In this document: piece by piece, positions 24,409-36,512 of the stretch
Layout: the number at the start of each line of letters is the position of its first letter
Numbering within the stretch: position 1 is the first letter of the stretch
Assembly: GCF_029760955.1 (NCBI RefSeq)
Contig: NZ_CP121682.1
Location: 2,604,001 to 2,668,000 of the forward strand
Length of the DNA stretch: 64,000 bases
From: Streptomyces cathayae
GTDB lineage: Bacteria > Actinomycetota > Actinomycetes > Streptomycetales > Streptomycetaceae
Direction: 5' to 3'
Position numbers and translations under genes: made by a program
The notes under the pieces: model-generated
Databases searched by the model: none
The model's input: the letters and a program-made list of their open reading frames with translations, nothing else
What the model was told of the DNA's origin: nothing

Positions 24409-24444
24409 GACGGCCCGGGCCTCCCTCACGGGACCCGGGCCGTC
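24409..24444. terminator. Bidirectional hairpin between lysozyme and lon
   Basis: GACGGCCCGGG (24409-24419) pairs perfectly with CCCGGGCCGTC (24434-24444) across a 14-nt loop, placed between two convergent genes. Confidence 0.8.
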
Positions 24445-24467
24445 GCCCTTGTGGTGGCGGACGGCGA

Positions 24468-26900
<2,433 letters not shown>

Positions 26901-26921
26901 GATCTCCCCTTCGGCAGTCAA

Positions 26922-26942
26922 GTTGAGCTACACCGACTCAAT
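26922..26942 (-). promoter_or_regulatory. HAIR (HspR-binding) operator of lon
   Basis: GTTGAGC-N7-ACTCAAT closely matches the HAIR consensus CTTGAGT-N7-ACTCAAG (5 central bases of the left half and 6 of 7 in the right half). The position, 22 bp upstream of the lon start, is as expected for heat-shock repression by HspR. Confidence 0.75.
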
Positions 26943-27073
26943 GCTGGTGAGCCACCGAATGTTCCCCGGACCATGTTCGCCCTCAGCGATCACCCGCGAG
27001 GGCCACGGAGGGAACTCCCGTACGGCACGACCCGCACGACCCCCCGAACGGGAAGTGCTGCCAGGATGAACGC

Positions 27074-27787
27074 ATGACCACCCCGTACGACATTCCCGAA
27101 ATCCTGGACCGCCGCGAGGGCCCGTACGGGGAGGTGGCGCTCCGCCGGCACGGCCACCTGCTGCAGATCATCGCGAACGGCTGCTTCCTGATGGACACCT
27201 CCGACGGCCGTTCGGAGCGGCTGCTGATCGACGCCGCCCTGGCCGCACTCGACGCCGCCGACACCCGCGCGAAACACGGCCCGCGACCGGGCCCGCACGT
27301 CCTCATCGGCGGGCTGGGCGTCGGCTTCTCGCTCGCCCACGCCGCCACCCAGCCCCGCTGGGGGCGCATCACCGTGGTGGAGCGCGAACCCGCCGTCATC
27401 GACTGGCACCGCGCGGGCCCGCTGCCCCCGTTCGCCGAGGTCTCCGCCCCCGCCCTCGCCGACCCCCGCACGGCGATCGTCGAGACCGACCTGGTGGCGT
27501 ACGTCAAGGAGACGTCCGACACATTCGACGCGCTCTGCCTCGACATCGACAACGGGCCCGACTGGACCGTCACCGAGGGCAATGAAGGGCTCTACTCCCC
27601 CACCGGACTCCTGGCCTGTGCAAGGGTGTTGAACCCCGGCGGGGTGCTCGCGGTGTGGTCGGCCAAGCCCTCTCCGGATTTCGAAGAAACCTTGCGTAAT
27701 GCCGGATTCCAGCAGGTGCGTACCGAAGAGGTCCCGGTTGCCCGGGGCGTTCCGGACGTCGTACACCTCGGCGTCCGCCCTGGATAG
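27074..27787 (+). CDS. Spermidine synthase-like (class I methyltransferase fold) protein
   Basis: The 237-residue protein has a short N-terminal beta part (GPYGEVALRRHGHLLQIIANGCFLMDTSDG) and a Rossmann domain with HVLIGGLGVGFSLAHA (glycine-rich cofactor loop), ITVVEREPAVIDWH and DALCLDIDNGPDW. This is the polyamine-synthase-like layout, but the specific aspartates of spermidine synthase cannot be confirmed. The substrate is unknown. It is divergent from lon and has its own start behind a weak site. Confidence 0.75.
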   Translation: MTTPYDIPEILDRREGPYGEVALRRHGHLLQIIANGCFLMDTSDGRSERLLIDAALAALDAADTRAKHGPRPGPHVLIGGLGVGFSLAHAATQPRWGRITVVEREPAVIDWHRAGPLPPFAEVSAPALADPRTAIVETDLVAYVKETSDTFDALCLDIDNGPDWTVTEGNEGLYSPTGLLACARVLNPGGVLAVWSAKPSPDFEETLRNAGFQQVRTEEVPVARGVPDVVHLGVRPG

Positions 27788-27909
27788 CAAAGGCACGGCG
27801 CCTCCCCGTACGCTGCTGCCCTGGCGCCGATCACTCAAGCGCCGATCGCAGTCATGCGCAGGAACGGATCACCCCACGGATTCCGGAAAGCACACTTCAG
27901 GGGCGGGCG

Positions 27910-28650
27910 ATGGAGCAGACACACACCTCCCACAACGGCACGGCGGCGGCCACTCCGGGCGCACAACGCCGGGTCCTGGTGGTCGAGGACGACGCGACGA
28001 TCGTGGACGCCATCGCGACCCGCCTTCGTGCCGAGGGATTCCTGGTGCAGACGGCGGGCGACGGTCCGTCCGCCGTCGACACGGCGGAGGCATGGCAGCC
28101 CGACCTGCTGATCCTCGACATCATGCTGCCGGGCTTCGACGGCCTGGAGGTCTGCCGGCGCGTGCAGGCCCAGCGGCCGGTGCCGGTCATGATGCTGACC
28201 GCGCGTGACGACGAGACCGACATGCTGGTCGGCCTGGGCGTCGGCGCCGACGACTACATGACCAAGCCGTTCTCCATGCGGGAACTGGCGGCCCGCGTGC
28301 ACGTACTGCTGCGCCGCATGGAGCGGGCGGCCCTGGCCGCCACCACACCGCGCAGCGGCATCCTGCGCCTGGGCGAGCTGGAGATCGACCACGCGCAGCG
28401 CAGGGTGCGGGTGCACAGCGATGACGTCCACCTGACGCCCACCGAGTTCGACCTGCTGGTGTGCCTGGCGAACACGCCCCGCGCGGTGCTCTCCCGGGAG
28501 CAGCTGCTGGCCGAGGTCTGGGACTGGGCGGACGCCTCCGGCACCCGTACCGTCGACAGCCACATCAAGGCGCTGCGCCGGAAGATCGGCGCCGAGCGCA
28601 TCCGTACCGTGCACGGCGTGGGCTACGCCCTGGAGACGCCGACGCCGTGA
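27910..28650 (+). CDS. OmpR/PhoB family response regulator
   Basis: The 246-residue protein has a receiver domain (VLVVEDDATIVDAI; phospho-acceptor D70 in LLILDIMLPGFDG; K in YMTKPFSMREL) and a winged-helix DNA-binding domain (LTPTEFDLLVCLANTPRAVLSREQLLAEVW, TVDSHIKALRRKIG, IRTVHGVGYALE). The 20-residue extension before the receiver is poorly conserved. Translation is coupled to the sensor kinase gene by a GTGA overlap. Confidence 0.94.
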   Translation: MEQTHTSHNGTAAATPGAQRRVLVVEDDATIVDAIATRLRAEGFLVQTAGDGPSAVDTAEAWQPDLLILDIMLPGFDGLEVCRRVQAQRPVPVMMLTARDDETDMLVGLGVGADDYMTKPFSMRELAARVHVLLRRMERAALAATTPRSGILRLGELEIDHAQRRVRVHSDDVHLTPTEFDLLVCLANTPRAVLSREQLLAEVWDWADASGTRTVDSHIKALRRKIGAERIRTVHGVGYALETPTP

Positions 28651-29759
28651 GCGACGGGCCCGCCGCACGGAGAGGCCCCGGGGACCGCGGTCCCCGGGGC
28701 GGTGTCCGCCCGTTCTCGATCAAGACCAAGCTGGGCGCGCTGGTCGTCATCTCGGTGCTGATCACCACCGGTCTCTCGGTGGTCGCGGTGCACACCAAGA
28801 CCGAGCTGCGCTTCATCACGGTCTTCTCGATGATCGCCACGCTGCTCATCACACAGTTCGTGGCGCACTCGCTCACCGCGCCGCTGGACGACATGAACGC
28901 CGTGGCCCGGTCCATCTCGCACGGCGACTACACCCGCCGGGTGCGGGAGAACCGCCGGGACGAGCTGGGCGACCTGGCCCAGACCATCAACGTCATGGCC
29001 GACGAGCTGGAGGCCCAGGACCATCAGCGCAAGGAGCTGGTGGCCAACGTCTCGCACGAGCTGCGCACCCCGATCGCGGGGCTGCGCGCGGTGCTGGAGA
29101 ACATCGTCGACGGCGTCACCGAGGCCGACCCCGAGACGATGCGCACGGCGCTGAAGCAGACCGAGCGGCTCGGCCGGCTGGTGGAGACGCTGCTCGACCT
29201 GTCCCGCCTGGACAACGGTGTCGTCCCGCTGAAGCGGCAGCGCTTCGAGGTGTGGCCGTACCTGTCCGGCGTGCTCAAGGAGGCCAACATGGTCGCCTCC
29301 GCGCGCGCGGGCATGGCCACCGGCTCCGGCAGCCACACCCGTACGGACGTCTATCTGCGCCTCGACGTCTCGCCGCCGGAGCTCACCGCGCACGTCGACC
29401 CGGAGCGCATCCACCAGGTGGTCGCCAACCTCATCGACAACGCGGTCAAGCACAGTCCGCCGCACGGCCATGTGACGGTCAGGGCGCGGCCCGGAACGCA
29501 GCCGGATTCGCTGCGGCTGGAAATCCTGGACGAGGGGCCCGGTATTCCGCGGACCGAATGGCACCGCGTCTTCGAGCGCTTCAACCGCGGCAGCGTCAAT
29601 CTGCCGCACGGCCCGGGCAGCGACGGCGGCACCGGTCTCGGTCTGGCGATCGCCCGCTGGGCCGTCGATCTCCACGGCGGACGGATCGGGGTGGCCGAAT
29701 CCGAGCGCGGTTGCCGGATTCTTATCACTCTTCCGGGAGCCTCTCCCACGTCAGGTTGA
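28647..29759 (+). CDS. Two-component sensor histidine kinase
   Basis: The 370-residue kinase starts at the GTG overlapping the regulator stop. Two membrane helices (LGALVVISVLITTGLSVVAV and ITVFSMIATLLITQFVAHSL) are separated by only a few residues, so there is almost no extracellular sensor. HAMP follows, then HisKA (ELVANVSHELRTPIAGLRAVLENI), the N box (NLIDNAVKHSPPHG), and G boxes (DEGPGIP; GGTGLGLAIARW). Its lack of a periplasmic domain suggests it senses the membrane itself or a membrane partner (inference). It partners the regulator at 27910. Confidence 0.93.
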   Translation: MSDGPAARRGPGDRGPRGGVRPFSIKTKLGALVVISVLITTGLSVVAVHTKTELRFITVFSMIATLLITQFVAHSLTAPLDDMNAVARSISHGDYTRRVRENRRDELGDLAQTINVMADELEAQDHQRKELVANVSHELRTPIAGLRAVLENIVDGVTEADPETMRTALKQTERLGRLVETLLDLSRLDNGVVPLKRQRFEVWPYLSGVLKEANMVASARAGMATGSGSHTRTDVYLRLDVSPPELTAHVDPERIHQVVANLIDNAVKHSPPHGHVTVRARPGTQPDSLRLEILDEGPGIPRTEWHRVFERFNRGSVNLPHGPGSDGGTGLGLAIARWAVDLHGGRIGVAESERGCRILITLPGASPTSG

Positions 29760-30061
29760 CGTAAGGTTCGAAACCGAGCCGCAAGATCCACACGCGTTCG
29801 CCCTGACGGGCACGTGTGATCAGGCAAAGACCCGGGTCGCGAGTGCGCCGGGCCGCGGTCGACGCATGCCCGACATGTGTCTGACGCGACCCGAAGAAGT
29901 GGAACCAGGCTTGTTTCCCGCCATTTCCCCCGCCGAAACGCCCTCCACGATGTGACTTACACGACGTTGAACGGGCCCGACCTGACCTTCCCGCTCTTGG
30001 AGGCGTAGCCTTAATTTCCGCTGTCCATCATCTTGTGAAGCGGAAGAGGGCGGTTGACGCC
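29760..30061. other. Intergenic region upstream of kgd
   Basis: About 300 nt without a gene. It must contain the kgd promoter. TTGAAC (29971-29976) and the AT-rich GTAGCCTTAAT stretch near 30005 are candidate elements but their spacing is not convincing. Confidence 0.4.
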
Positions 30062-33000
30062 GTGTCGCCACAGTCCCCCAGTAACTCGAGCATCTCGACC
30101 GACACCGACCAAGCGGGCAAGAACCCCGCTGCGGCCTTCGGTGCCAACGAATGGCTCGTCGACGAGATCTACCAGCAGTACCTCCAGGACCCGAACTCGG
30201 TCGACCGGGCCTGGTGGGACTTCTTCGCCGACTACAAGCCGGGGGCGCCTCAGGCCTCCGCGCCGGTGAGCAACACGTCGACGGGGACCGCGGGCACCAC
30301 GACGGCTCCGCCGGCCACCCCGGCCCAGCCGGCCGCCGCGCCCGCGCCGCCCGCCGCCCCGCAGCCCGCCGCCGCGGCGCCGGCCGCCAAGGCCCCGGCG
30401 CAGGTGCCCGCTCCGGCGAAGGCCGCCCCGGCCCCCGCCCCGGCCGCCCCCGCCAAGCCCGCCGCCGCGAAGGCCCCGGCCGCCAAGGCGCAGCCCTCCG
30501 GCGAGGCCAAGCAGGGCCCCGAGCAGGTGACGCTGCGCGGCCCGTCCGCGGCCGTCGCGAAGAACATGGACGCCTCGCTGGAGGTGCCCACGGCCACGTC
30601 CGTGCGCGCGCTCCCGGTGAAGCTCCTGTTCGACAACCGCATCGTCATCAACAACCACCTCAAGCGTGCCCGCGGCGGGAAGATCTCCTTCACGCACCTC
30701 ATCGGCTACGCGATGGTCCAGGCCATCAAGGCGATGCCGTCGATGAACTGGCACTACACCAAGGTGGACGGCAAGCCCACCCTGGTGAAGCCGGAGCACA
30801 TCAAGTTCGGCCTCGCCATCGACCTGGTCAAGCCGAACGGCGACCGCCAGCTGGTCGTCGCGGGCATCGAGAAGGCCGAGACGCTGAACTTCTTCGAGTT
30901 CTGGCAGGCCTACGAGGACATCGTCCGTCGCGCCCGCGACAACAAGCTGACGATGAACGACTTCACCGGCGTCACCGTCTCGCTGACCAACCCCGGTGGC
31001 CTGGGCACCGTCCACTCCGTGCCCCGCCTGATGCAGAACCAGTCGGTCATCCTGGGCGTCGGCTCCATGGACTACCCGGCCGAGTTCCAGGGCACCAGCC
31101 AGGACACCCTCAACAAGCTCGGCATCTCGAAGGTCATGACGCTCACGTCGACCTACGACCACCGGGTGATCCAGGGTGCCGCCTCCGGCGAGTTCCTGCG
31201 CGCGGTCGCGAACCTCCTGCTCGGCGAGAACGACTTCTACGACGAGATCTTCGAGGCGCTGCGCATCCCCTACGAGCCGGTCCGCTGGCTCAAGGACATC
31301 GACGCCTCCCACGACGACGACGTCACGAAGGCCGCCCGCGTCTTCGAGCTGATCCACTCCTACCGGGTCCGCGGCCACGTCATGGCCGACACCGACCCGC
31401 TGGAGTACCGCCAGCGCAAGCACCCCGACCTGGACATCACCGAGCACGGGCTCACCCTGTGGGACCTGGAGCGCGAGTTCGCGGTCGGCGGTTTCTCGGG
31501 CAAGACCCTGATGAAGCTCCGCGACATCCTGGGTGTGCTGCGCGACTCGTACTGCCGCACCACCGGCATCGAGTTCATGCACATCCAGGACCCGAAGCAG
31601 CGCAGGTGGATCCAGGACCGCGTGGAGCGCACGCACTCCAACCTGGAGCGCGAGGAGCAGCTGCGCATCCTGCGCCGGCTGAACGCCGCGGAGGCGTTCG
31701 AAACCTTCCTGCAGACCAAGTACGTCGGCCAGAAGCGCTTCTCCCTGGAGGGCGGCGAGTCCGTCATCCCGCTGCTGGACGCCGTTCTGGACTCGGCCGC
31801 CGAGTCCCGTCTCGACGAGGTCGTCATCGGCATGGCCCACCGTGGCCGGCTGAACGTGCTGGCCAACGTCGTGGGCAAGTCGTACGCGCAGATCTTCCGC
31901 GAGTTCGAGGGCAACCTCGACCCGAAGTCGATGCACGGCTCCGGCGACGTGAAGTACCACCTGGGTGCCGAGGGCACCTTCACCGGTCTCGACGGCGAGC
32001 AGATCAGGGTCTCCCTGGTCGCCAACCCGTCCCACCTGGAGGCGGTGGACCCGGTCCTGGAAGGCGTCGTGCGCGCCAAGCAGGACATCATCGGCAAGGG
32101 CGGCACGGACTTCACCGTCCTGCCGGTGGTGATCCACGGCGACGCGGCCTTCGCGGGCCAGGGCGTGGTGGCCGAGACCCTGAACATGTCGCAGCTGCGC
32201 GGCTACCGCACCGGCGGCACGGTCCACGTCGTCATCAACAACCAGGTCGGCTTCACCGCCGCCCCCGAGTCCTCGCGCTCGTCGATGTACGCGACGGACG
32301 TGGCCCGCATGATCGAGGCCCCGATCTTCCACGTGAACGGCGACGACCCGGAGGCCGTGGTCCGCGTCGCGCGGCTGGCCTTCGAGTTCCGCCAGGCGTT
32401 CAACAAGGACGTGGTGATCGACCTCATCTGCTACCGCCGCCGCGGTCACAACGAGTCGGACAACCCGGCCTTCACGCAGCCGCTGATGTACGACCTGATC
32501 GACAAGAAGCGCTCGGTGCGCAAGCTGTACACCGAGTCCCTCATCGGTCGCGGCGACATCACCCTGGAAGAGGCCGAGCAGGCACTGCAGGACTACCAGG
32601 GCCAGCTGGAGAAGGTCTTCACCGAGGTCCGCGAGGCGGCGTCGCAGCCGACGGCCGTCGAGCCCTCGGAGCCGCAGGCCCAGTTCCCGGTGGCGGTGAA
32701 CACGGCGGTCACCTCCGAGGTCGTCAAGCGGATCGCCGAATCGCAGGTCAACATCCCCGACCACGTCACCATCCACCCGCGTCTGCTGCCGCAGCTGCAG
32801 CGCCGGGCGGCGATGGTCGAGGACGGCACGATCGACTGGGGCATGGGCGAGACCCTCGCGGTCGGCTCGCTGCTCCTGGAGGGCGTCCCGGTCCGGCTCT
32901 CCGGCCAGGACTCGCAGCGCGGCACCTTCGGCCAGCGCCACGCGGTCGTCATCGACCGTGAGACGGGTGCCGAGTTCACGCCGCTGATGTACCTGTCCGA

Positions 33001-33880
33001 GGAGCAGGCCCGGTACAACGTCTACAACTCCCTGCTCTCCGAGTACGCGGTGATGGGCTTCGAGTACGGCTACTCGCTGGCCCGCCCGGACGCACTCGTG
33101 ATGTGGGAGGCGCAGTTCGGCGACTTCGTCAACGGCGCGCAGACGGTCGTGGACGAGTTCATCTCGTCGGCCGAGCAGAAGTGGAACCAGACCTCCGGTG
33201 TGACCCTGCTCCTGCCGCACGGCTACGAGGGCCAGGGCCCGGACCACTCCTCGGGCCGCCCGGAGCGGTTCCTGCAGCTCTGCGCGCAGAACAACATGAC
33301 GGTCGCGATGCCGACCCTCCCGTCGAACTACTTCCACCTCCTGCGGTGGCAGGTGCACAACCCGCACCACAAGCCGCTGGTCGTCTTCACCCCGAAGTCG
33401 ATGCTGCGCCTGAAGGCGGCGGCCTCGAAGGCGGAGGAGTTCACCACGGGTCAGTTCCGCCCGGTCATCGGCGACGACTCGGTCGACCCGGCCGCGGTCA
33501 GGAAGGTCGTCTTCACCGCCGGCAAGGTCTACTACGACCTGGACGCCGAGCGGCAGAAGCGCGGCATCACGGACACGGCGATCATCCGCCTCGAGCGCCT
33601 GTACCCGCTGGCGGGTGCCGAGCTCCAGGCGGAGATCAAGAAGTACCCGAACGCCGAGAAGTACCTGTGGGCCCAGGAGGAGCCGGCGAACCAGGGTGCC
33701 TGGCCGTTCATCGCGCTCAACCTGATCGACCACCTCGACCTGGCCGTCGGCGCCGACGTCCCGCACGACGAGCGTCTGCGCCGCATCTCGCGTCCGCACG
33801 GCTCGTCCCCGGCCGTCGGTTCCGCGAAGCGGCACCAGGCCGAGCAGGAGCAGCTGGTGCGTGAGGTGTTCGACGCCTGA
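30062..33880 (+). CDS. kgd: Multifunctional 2-oxoglutarate dehydrogenase E1/E2 fusion (KGD/SucA type)
   Basis: The 1272-residue protein fuses three parts. Residues 20-60 are the E1 N-terminal segment [27 protein letters not shown]. After an Ala/Pro linker comes an E2 succinyltransferase core without lipoyl domain ([15 protein letters not shown] active site). The ThDP-dependent E1 follows ([82 protein letters not shown]). It feeds the TCA cycle from 2-oxoglutarate and in actinobacteria is inhibited by GarA/OdhI. GTG 30062 matches the family start; GTG 30035 is an in-frame alternative. A strong terminator follows at 33906. Confidence 0.96.
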   Translation: MSPQSPSNSSISTDTDQAGKNPAAAFGANEWLVDEIYQQYLQDPNSVDRAWWDFFADYKPGAPQASAPVSNTSTGTAGTTTAPPATPAQPAAAPAPPAAPQPAAAAPAAKAPAQVPAPAKAAPAPAPAAPAKPAAAKAPAAKAQPSGEAKQGPEQVTLRGPSAAVAKNMDASLEVPTATSVRALPVKLLFDNRIVINNHLKRARGGKISFTHLIGYAMVQAIKAMPSMNWHYTKVDGKPTLVKPEHIKFGLAIDLVKPNGDRQLVVAGIEKAETLNFFEFWQAYEDIVRRARDNKLTMNDFTGVTVSLTNPGGLGTVHSVPRLMQNQSVILGVGSMDYPAEFQGTSQDTLNKLGISKVMTLTSTYDHRVIQGAASGEFLRAVANLLLGENDFYDEIFEALRIPYEPVRWLKDIDASHDDDVTKAARVFELIHSYRVRGHVMADTDPLEYRQRKHPDLDITEHGLTLWDLEREFAVGGFSGKTLMKLRDILGVLRDSYCRTTGIEFMHIQDPKQRRWIQDRVERTHSNLEREEQLRILRRLNAAEAFETFLQTKYVGQKRFSLEGGESVIPLLDAVLDSAAESRLDEVVIGMAHRGRLNVLANVVGKSYAQIFREFEGNLDPKSMHGSGDVKYHLGAEGTFTGLDGEQIRVSLVANPSHLEAVDPVLEGVVRAKQDIIGKGGTDFTVLPVVIHGDAAFAGQGVVAETLNMSQLRGYRTGGTVHVVINNQVGFTAAPESSRSSMYATDVARMIEAPIFHVNGDDPEAVVRVARLAFEFRQAFNKDVVIDLICYRRRGHNESDNPAFTQPLMYDLIDKKRSVRKLYTESLIGRGDITLEEAEQALQDYQGQLEKVFTEVREAASQPTAVEPSEPQAQFPVAVNTAVTSEVVKRIAESQVNIPDHVTIHPRLLPQLQRRAAMVEDGTIDWGMGETLAVGSLLLEGVPVRLSGQDSQRGTFGQRHAVVIDRETGAEFTPLMYLSEEQARYNVYNSLLSEYAVMGFEYGYSLARPDALVMWEAQFGDFVNGAQTVVDEFISSAEQKWNQTSGVTLLLPHGYEGQGPDHSSGRPERFLQLCAQNNMTVAMPTLPSNYFHLLRWQVHNPHHKPLVVFTPKSMLRLKAAASKAEEFTTGQFRPVIGDDSVDPAAVRKVVFTAGKVYYDLDAERQKRGITDTAIIRLERLYPLAGAELQAEIKKYPNAEKYLWAQEEPANQGAWPFIALNLIDHLDLAVGADVPHDERLRRISRPHGSSPAVGSAKRHQAEQEQLVREVFDA

Positions 33881-33905
33881 CCGACGCCGTCACGGGTCGT
33901 TCCCG

Positions 33906-33944
33906 GCCGGGCCGCACCCCCTCTTCGGGGGTGCGGCCCGGCCC
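33906..33944 (+). terminator. Strong hairpin terminator of kgd
   Basis: A 17-bp perfect stem (GGCCGGGCCGCACCCCC paired with its complement ending at 33944) with a 5-nt loop TCTTC, followed by CGTTTG. It starts 25 nt after the kgd stop. Confidence 0.93.
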
Positions 33945-33970
33945 GTTTGCGCGCACATATCCTTGTTCTC

Positions 33971-34153
33971 ATGTACTTCACGGACCGTGGCATCGAGGAA
34001 CTGGAGAAGCGGCGCGGCGAGGAGGAGGTCACCTTCGAGTGGCTCGCCGAGCACCTACGGACGTTCGTCGACCTCAACCCCGACTTCGAGGTGCCGGTGG
34101 AGCGCCTGGCGACCTGGCTGGCCCGGCTGGACGACGAGGACGACGACGAGTAG
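33971..34153 (+). CDS. DUF6104 family small protein
   Basis: The 60-residue acidic protein MYFTDRGIEELEKRRGEEEV... with LAEHLRTFVDLNPDFEVPVERLATWLARLDDEDDDE is a small protein conserved across streptomycetes directly after kgd. No function is known. Composition predicts a mainly helical cytoplasmic protein with an Asp/Glu tail. The ATG is 26 nt after the kgd terminator, so it probably has its own promoter. A 17-bp tandem repeat begins 6 nt after its stop. Confidence 0.85.
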   Translation: MYFTDRGIEELEKRRGEEEVTFEWLAEHLRTFVDLNPDFEVPVERLATWLARLDDEDDDE

Positions 34154-34158
34154 CGGGA

Positions 34159-34209
34159 TTCCAGCCGCACGGGCCTTCCAGCTACGCGGGCCTTCCAGCC
34201 GCGCGGGCC
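34159..34209 (+). repeat. 17-bp tandem repeat (3 units) after the DUF6104 gene
   Basis: Units TTCCAGCCGCACGGGCC, TTCCAGCTACGCGGGCC and TTCCAGCCGCGCGGGCC follow each other without gaps, starting 6 nt after the stop codon. Confidence 0.9.
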
Positions 34210-34261
34210 CCTCGGGCGTTTCACCCCTTCTGCATGAGGACTGATCACCAGAACGAGTGTC

Positions 34262-34310
34262 TTGACTTTCCCCGACCGCGATATATCGTGAATTACGTGA
34301 GACGCGATAT
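34262..34310 (+). promoter_or_regulatory. Promoter and PadR-type operator of the DUF4097-padR operon
   Basis: TTGACT (34262-34267) with TATCGT 16 bp later is a plausible promoter. The -10 lies within the palindrome CGATATATCG (34279-34288), and a second half-site CGCGATAT follows at 34303-34310. Such AT-rich CGATATATCG sequences are unusual here and resemble operators of PadR regulators. The operon's second gene is a PadR protein, so autoregulation is likely. Confidence 0.6.
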
Positions 34311-34422
34311 GGCGCGTCGGGGTTCTTGCGTGCCGGGCGTCCGCCGCCGGCGCCACTCCCGGTCGGCCGTCCCGTCGCCTCGCCGTCCGGCAGTCAGGCA
34401 GTCCGGCTCAGGAGGTTCCACC

Positions 34423-35331
34423 ATGGCCGAAAGGCCCGCAAGGTCCGAAAGGTCCGTCTCGGAGGCCACGAAGCTCACCTTCGACGAGCCAGTGAGCGAA
34501 CTCCGCATACGCATCGTCAACGGAACGGTGAACGTGGTGGGGACGGACGAAGGTTCCGCCCGCCTGGAGGTCTCCGAGATCGAGGGGCCACCCCTGGTGG
34601 TCACCCAGCAGGGCGGCACCCTCACGGTGGCCTACGAGGACCTGCCCTGGAAGGACTTCCTCAAGTGGCTGGACAGCAGGGGCCGGCACCGCAGCGCGGT
34701 GGTCTCACTGGCGGTTCCGGCGCAGGCGCGGGTCGAGGTGGGGGTGGTCGGTGCCGGGGCCGTGCTCTCCGGGGTCAAGGGGCCGGCGGTGGTGCGGGGA
34801 GTCACCGGCGACACCACTCTGGTGGCCCTCTCCGGCCCGGTCCGCGCGGACACGGTGTCGGGGAACGTCGAGGCCCAGTCCGTCACCGGTGCCCTGCGGT
34901 TCCACTCGGTCTCCGGCGACCTCACCGTGGTCGACGGGTCCGGGCCCACGGTGCGGGCGGACTCGGTCAGCGGCTCCATGATCGTGGACCTCGCTCCCGA
35001 GGGCCCCACCGACATCCGGCTGGCCAGCGTCTCCGGCGAGATCGCGATCCGGCTGCCCGATCCGGCGGACGCGGAGGTCGAGGCCAACACGGCGAGCGGC
35101 GCCGTCTCCAACGCCTTCGACGGCCTGCGGGTGCACGGCCAGTGGGGCGCCCACAAGATCACCGGCCGGCTGGGCGAGGGCAACGGCAGGCTGCGGGCCA
35201 CCACCGTCTCCGGTTCCATCGCCCTGCTGCGCCGCCCGCCCCGCGAGGAGGAGAGCGAGCCGCGGGACGCGCCTGCCGACGCCACGGCCCGCGGAACGAC
35301 CGACGGCACGACCGACAAGAAGGTGCTCTGA
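34423..35331 (+). CDS. DUF4097 family beta-strand repeat (adhesin-like) protein
   Basis: The 302-residue protein has no signal peptide. Repeating short strands carry a SG/TG turn motif (DTVSGNVEAQSVTGALRFHSVSGDLTVVDGSG..., DSVSGSMIV, ASVSGEIAI, NTASGAVSN, TTVSGSIAL), the beta-helix pattern of DUF4097. ATG 34423 has GGAGG 7 nt upstream. The stop is followed after 1 nt by the padR start. DUF4097 proteins are often paired with PadR or anti-sigma-like regulators. Its job is unknown; it may form a scaffold like bactofilins (inference). Confidence 0.82.
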   Translation: MAERPARSERSVSEATKLTFDEPVSELRIRIVNGTVNVVGTDEGSARLEVSEIEGPPLVVTQQGGTLTVAYEDLPWKDFLKWLDSRGRHRSAVVSLAVPAQARVEVGVVGAGAVLSGVKGPAVVRGVTGDTTLVALSGPVRADTVSGNVEAQSVTGALRFHSVSGDLTVVDGSGPTVRADSVSGSMIVDLAPEGPTDIRLASVSGEIAIRLPDPADAEVEANTASGAVSNAFDGLRVHGQWGAHKITGRLGEGNGRLRATTVSGSIALLRRPPREEESEPRDAPADATARGTTDGTTDKKVL

Positions 35332-35332
35332 C

Positions 35333-36400
35333 ATGGCCCCCGTCTTCGCTCACGGACGTCTCCGTCTCTACCTGCTGAAGCTGCTGGACGAGGCCCCGCG
35401 CCACGGCTACGAGGTGATCCGCCTCCTCGAGGAACGCTTCCAGGGGCTGTACGCACCGTCGGCGGGCACGGTCTACCCGCGCCTGGCCAAACTGGAGGCG
35501 GAGGGCCTGGTCACCCACGCCACCGAGGGCGGCCGCAAGGTGTACTCCATCACGGACGCCGGCCGCGCCGAACTGGCCGACCGCAGTGGTGAGCTGGCCG
35601 ATCTGGAGCTGGAGATCCGGGAATCGGTCGCCGAACTCGCCGCCGAGATCCAGGCCGACGTCCGCGGCGCGGCCGGCGACCTGCGCCGCGAGATGCGGGC
35701 CGCCGCCGGCCAGGCCCGCCAGGGGCGGGGCGCGGGGACGGAAGCCGGACCCGGCCCTGAACCCGGCCCCGGCCCCGGCCCCGGCGACTTCACGGGCCCC
35801 GAAGAGAAGGACGCCTGGCAGGCCGCCAAGGAGGAGATGCGGCGCGCCAAGCAGGAGTGGAAGGAGCAGGCCCGGCGCGCCAAGGACGAGAGCCGCCGCG
35901 CCCGCGACGAGGCCCAGCGCGCCCGCCGTCAGGCCAAGGAGGCCCAGGACCGGGCCACCGCCCAGGCCCAGGAGGAGGTGCAGCGCATCGCCCGGCGGGT
36001 GCAGGAGCAGATGCAGGACCGCTTCTCACGCGGCGACTGGCCGACCGGCCTGCGCGAAGGGCTGGGGGAACTGGTCAAGGAGGTGGGTGAGTTCGGCAAG
36101 GACTTCGGCTTCGGTCGCACCGAGGCGGAGAGCGGTACCCCGGCGTCCGGGCCGTCGTACTCCCGGACCCCGGAGGACTTCCCGGCCGACTACATCCCGA
36201 CCTGGGCGCACGAGGGCGCCACGGACTCCACCGGCGATCCCGCGCGGGACCTGGACCGGCTGCTGGACCGGTTCCGGGACGACATCCGCGACGCGACCCG
36301 CGACCACGGCATCACCCCGGACCAACTCCGCGACGCCCGCCACCACCTGTCCACAGCGGCAGCCCAGATCGGAGCGCTGCTGCGCACCCCGAAGCCCTGA
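35333..36400 (+). CDS. PadR family transcriptional regulator with long coiled-coil tail
   Basis: Residues 1-75 are a PadR winged helix (GRLRLYLLKLLDEAPRHGYEVIRLLEERFQGLYAPSAGTVYPRLAKLEAEGLVTHATEGGRKVYSITDAGRAEL). The rest (about 280 residues) is unusual for PadR: a helix-rich region with a Gly/Pro/Glu stretch and a highly charged Arg/Lys/Glu/Ala coiled coil (about 160-230), then a tail with FRDDIRDATRDHGITPDQLRDARHHLSTAAAQI. It is translated almost directly after the DUF4097 gene. It probably represses the operon through the CGATATATCG sites. Confidence 0.9.
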   Translation: MAPVFAHGRLRLYLLKLLDEAPRHGYEVIRLLEERFQGLYAPSAGTVYPRLAKLEAEGLVTHATEGGRKVYSITDAGRAELADRSGELADLELEIRESVAELAAEIQADVRGAAGDLRREMRAAAGQARQGRGAGTEAGPGPEPGPGPGPGDFTGPEEKDAWQAAKEEMRRAKQEWKEQARRAKDESRRARDEAQRARRQAKEAQDRATAQAQEEVQRIARRVQEQMQDRFSRGDWPTGLREGLGELVKEVGEFGKDFGFGRTEAESGTPASGPSYSRTPEDFPADYIPTWAHEGATDSTGDPARDLDRLLDRFRDDIRDATRDHGITPDQLRDARHHLSTAAAQIGALLRTPKP

Positions 36401-36413
36401 GCCCGACAACGGG

Positions 36414-36463
36414 CCGGGCCCCGGCGATGCCAGCCGGCCCCGGCTCGTACGGCCGGGGCCCGG
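36414..36463. terminator. GC-rich nested hairpin between convergent padR and Clp-N genes
   Basis: CCGGGCCCCGGC (36414-36425) can pair with GCCGGGGCCCGG (36452-36463), or the inner GGCCCCGGC (36436-36444) with GCCGGGGCC (36452-36460). Either would terminate transcription from both sides. Confidence 0.65.
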
Positions 36464-36512
36464 TGGTACGGCCGAGGAGCCTCACCGTGCCGTCGGACGG
36501 GCCGCGCCCTCC

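Noticed and set aside
30011..33835. A 1274-codon open frame on the minus strand opposite kgd
   Set aside because: It is His/Arg/Val-rich with no recognisable domain and mirrors the codon bias of kgd on the other strand.
33947..35331. A longer DUF4097 gene starting near 33931
   Set aside because: The upstream part covers a terminator, the DUF6104 gene in another frame, a repeat and the promoter; the ATG at 34423 has a GGAGG site.
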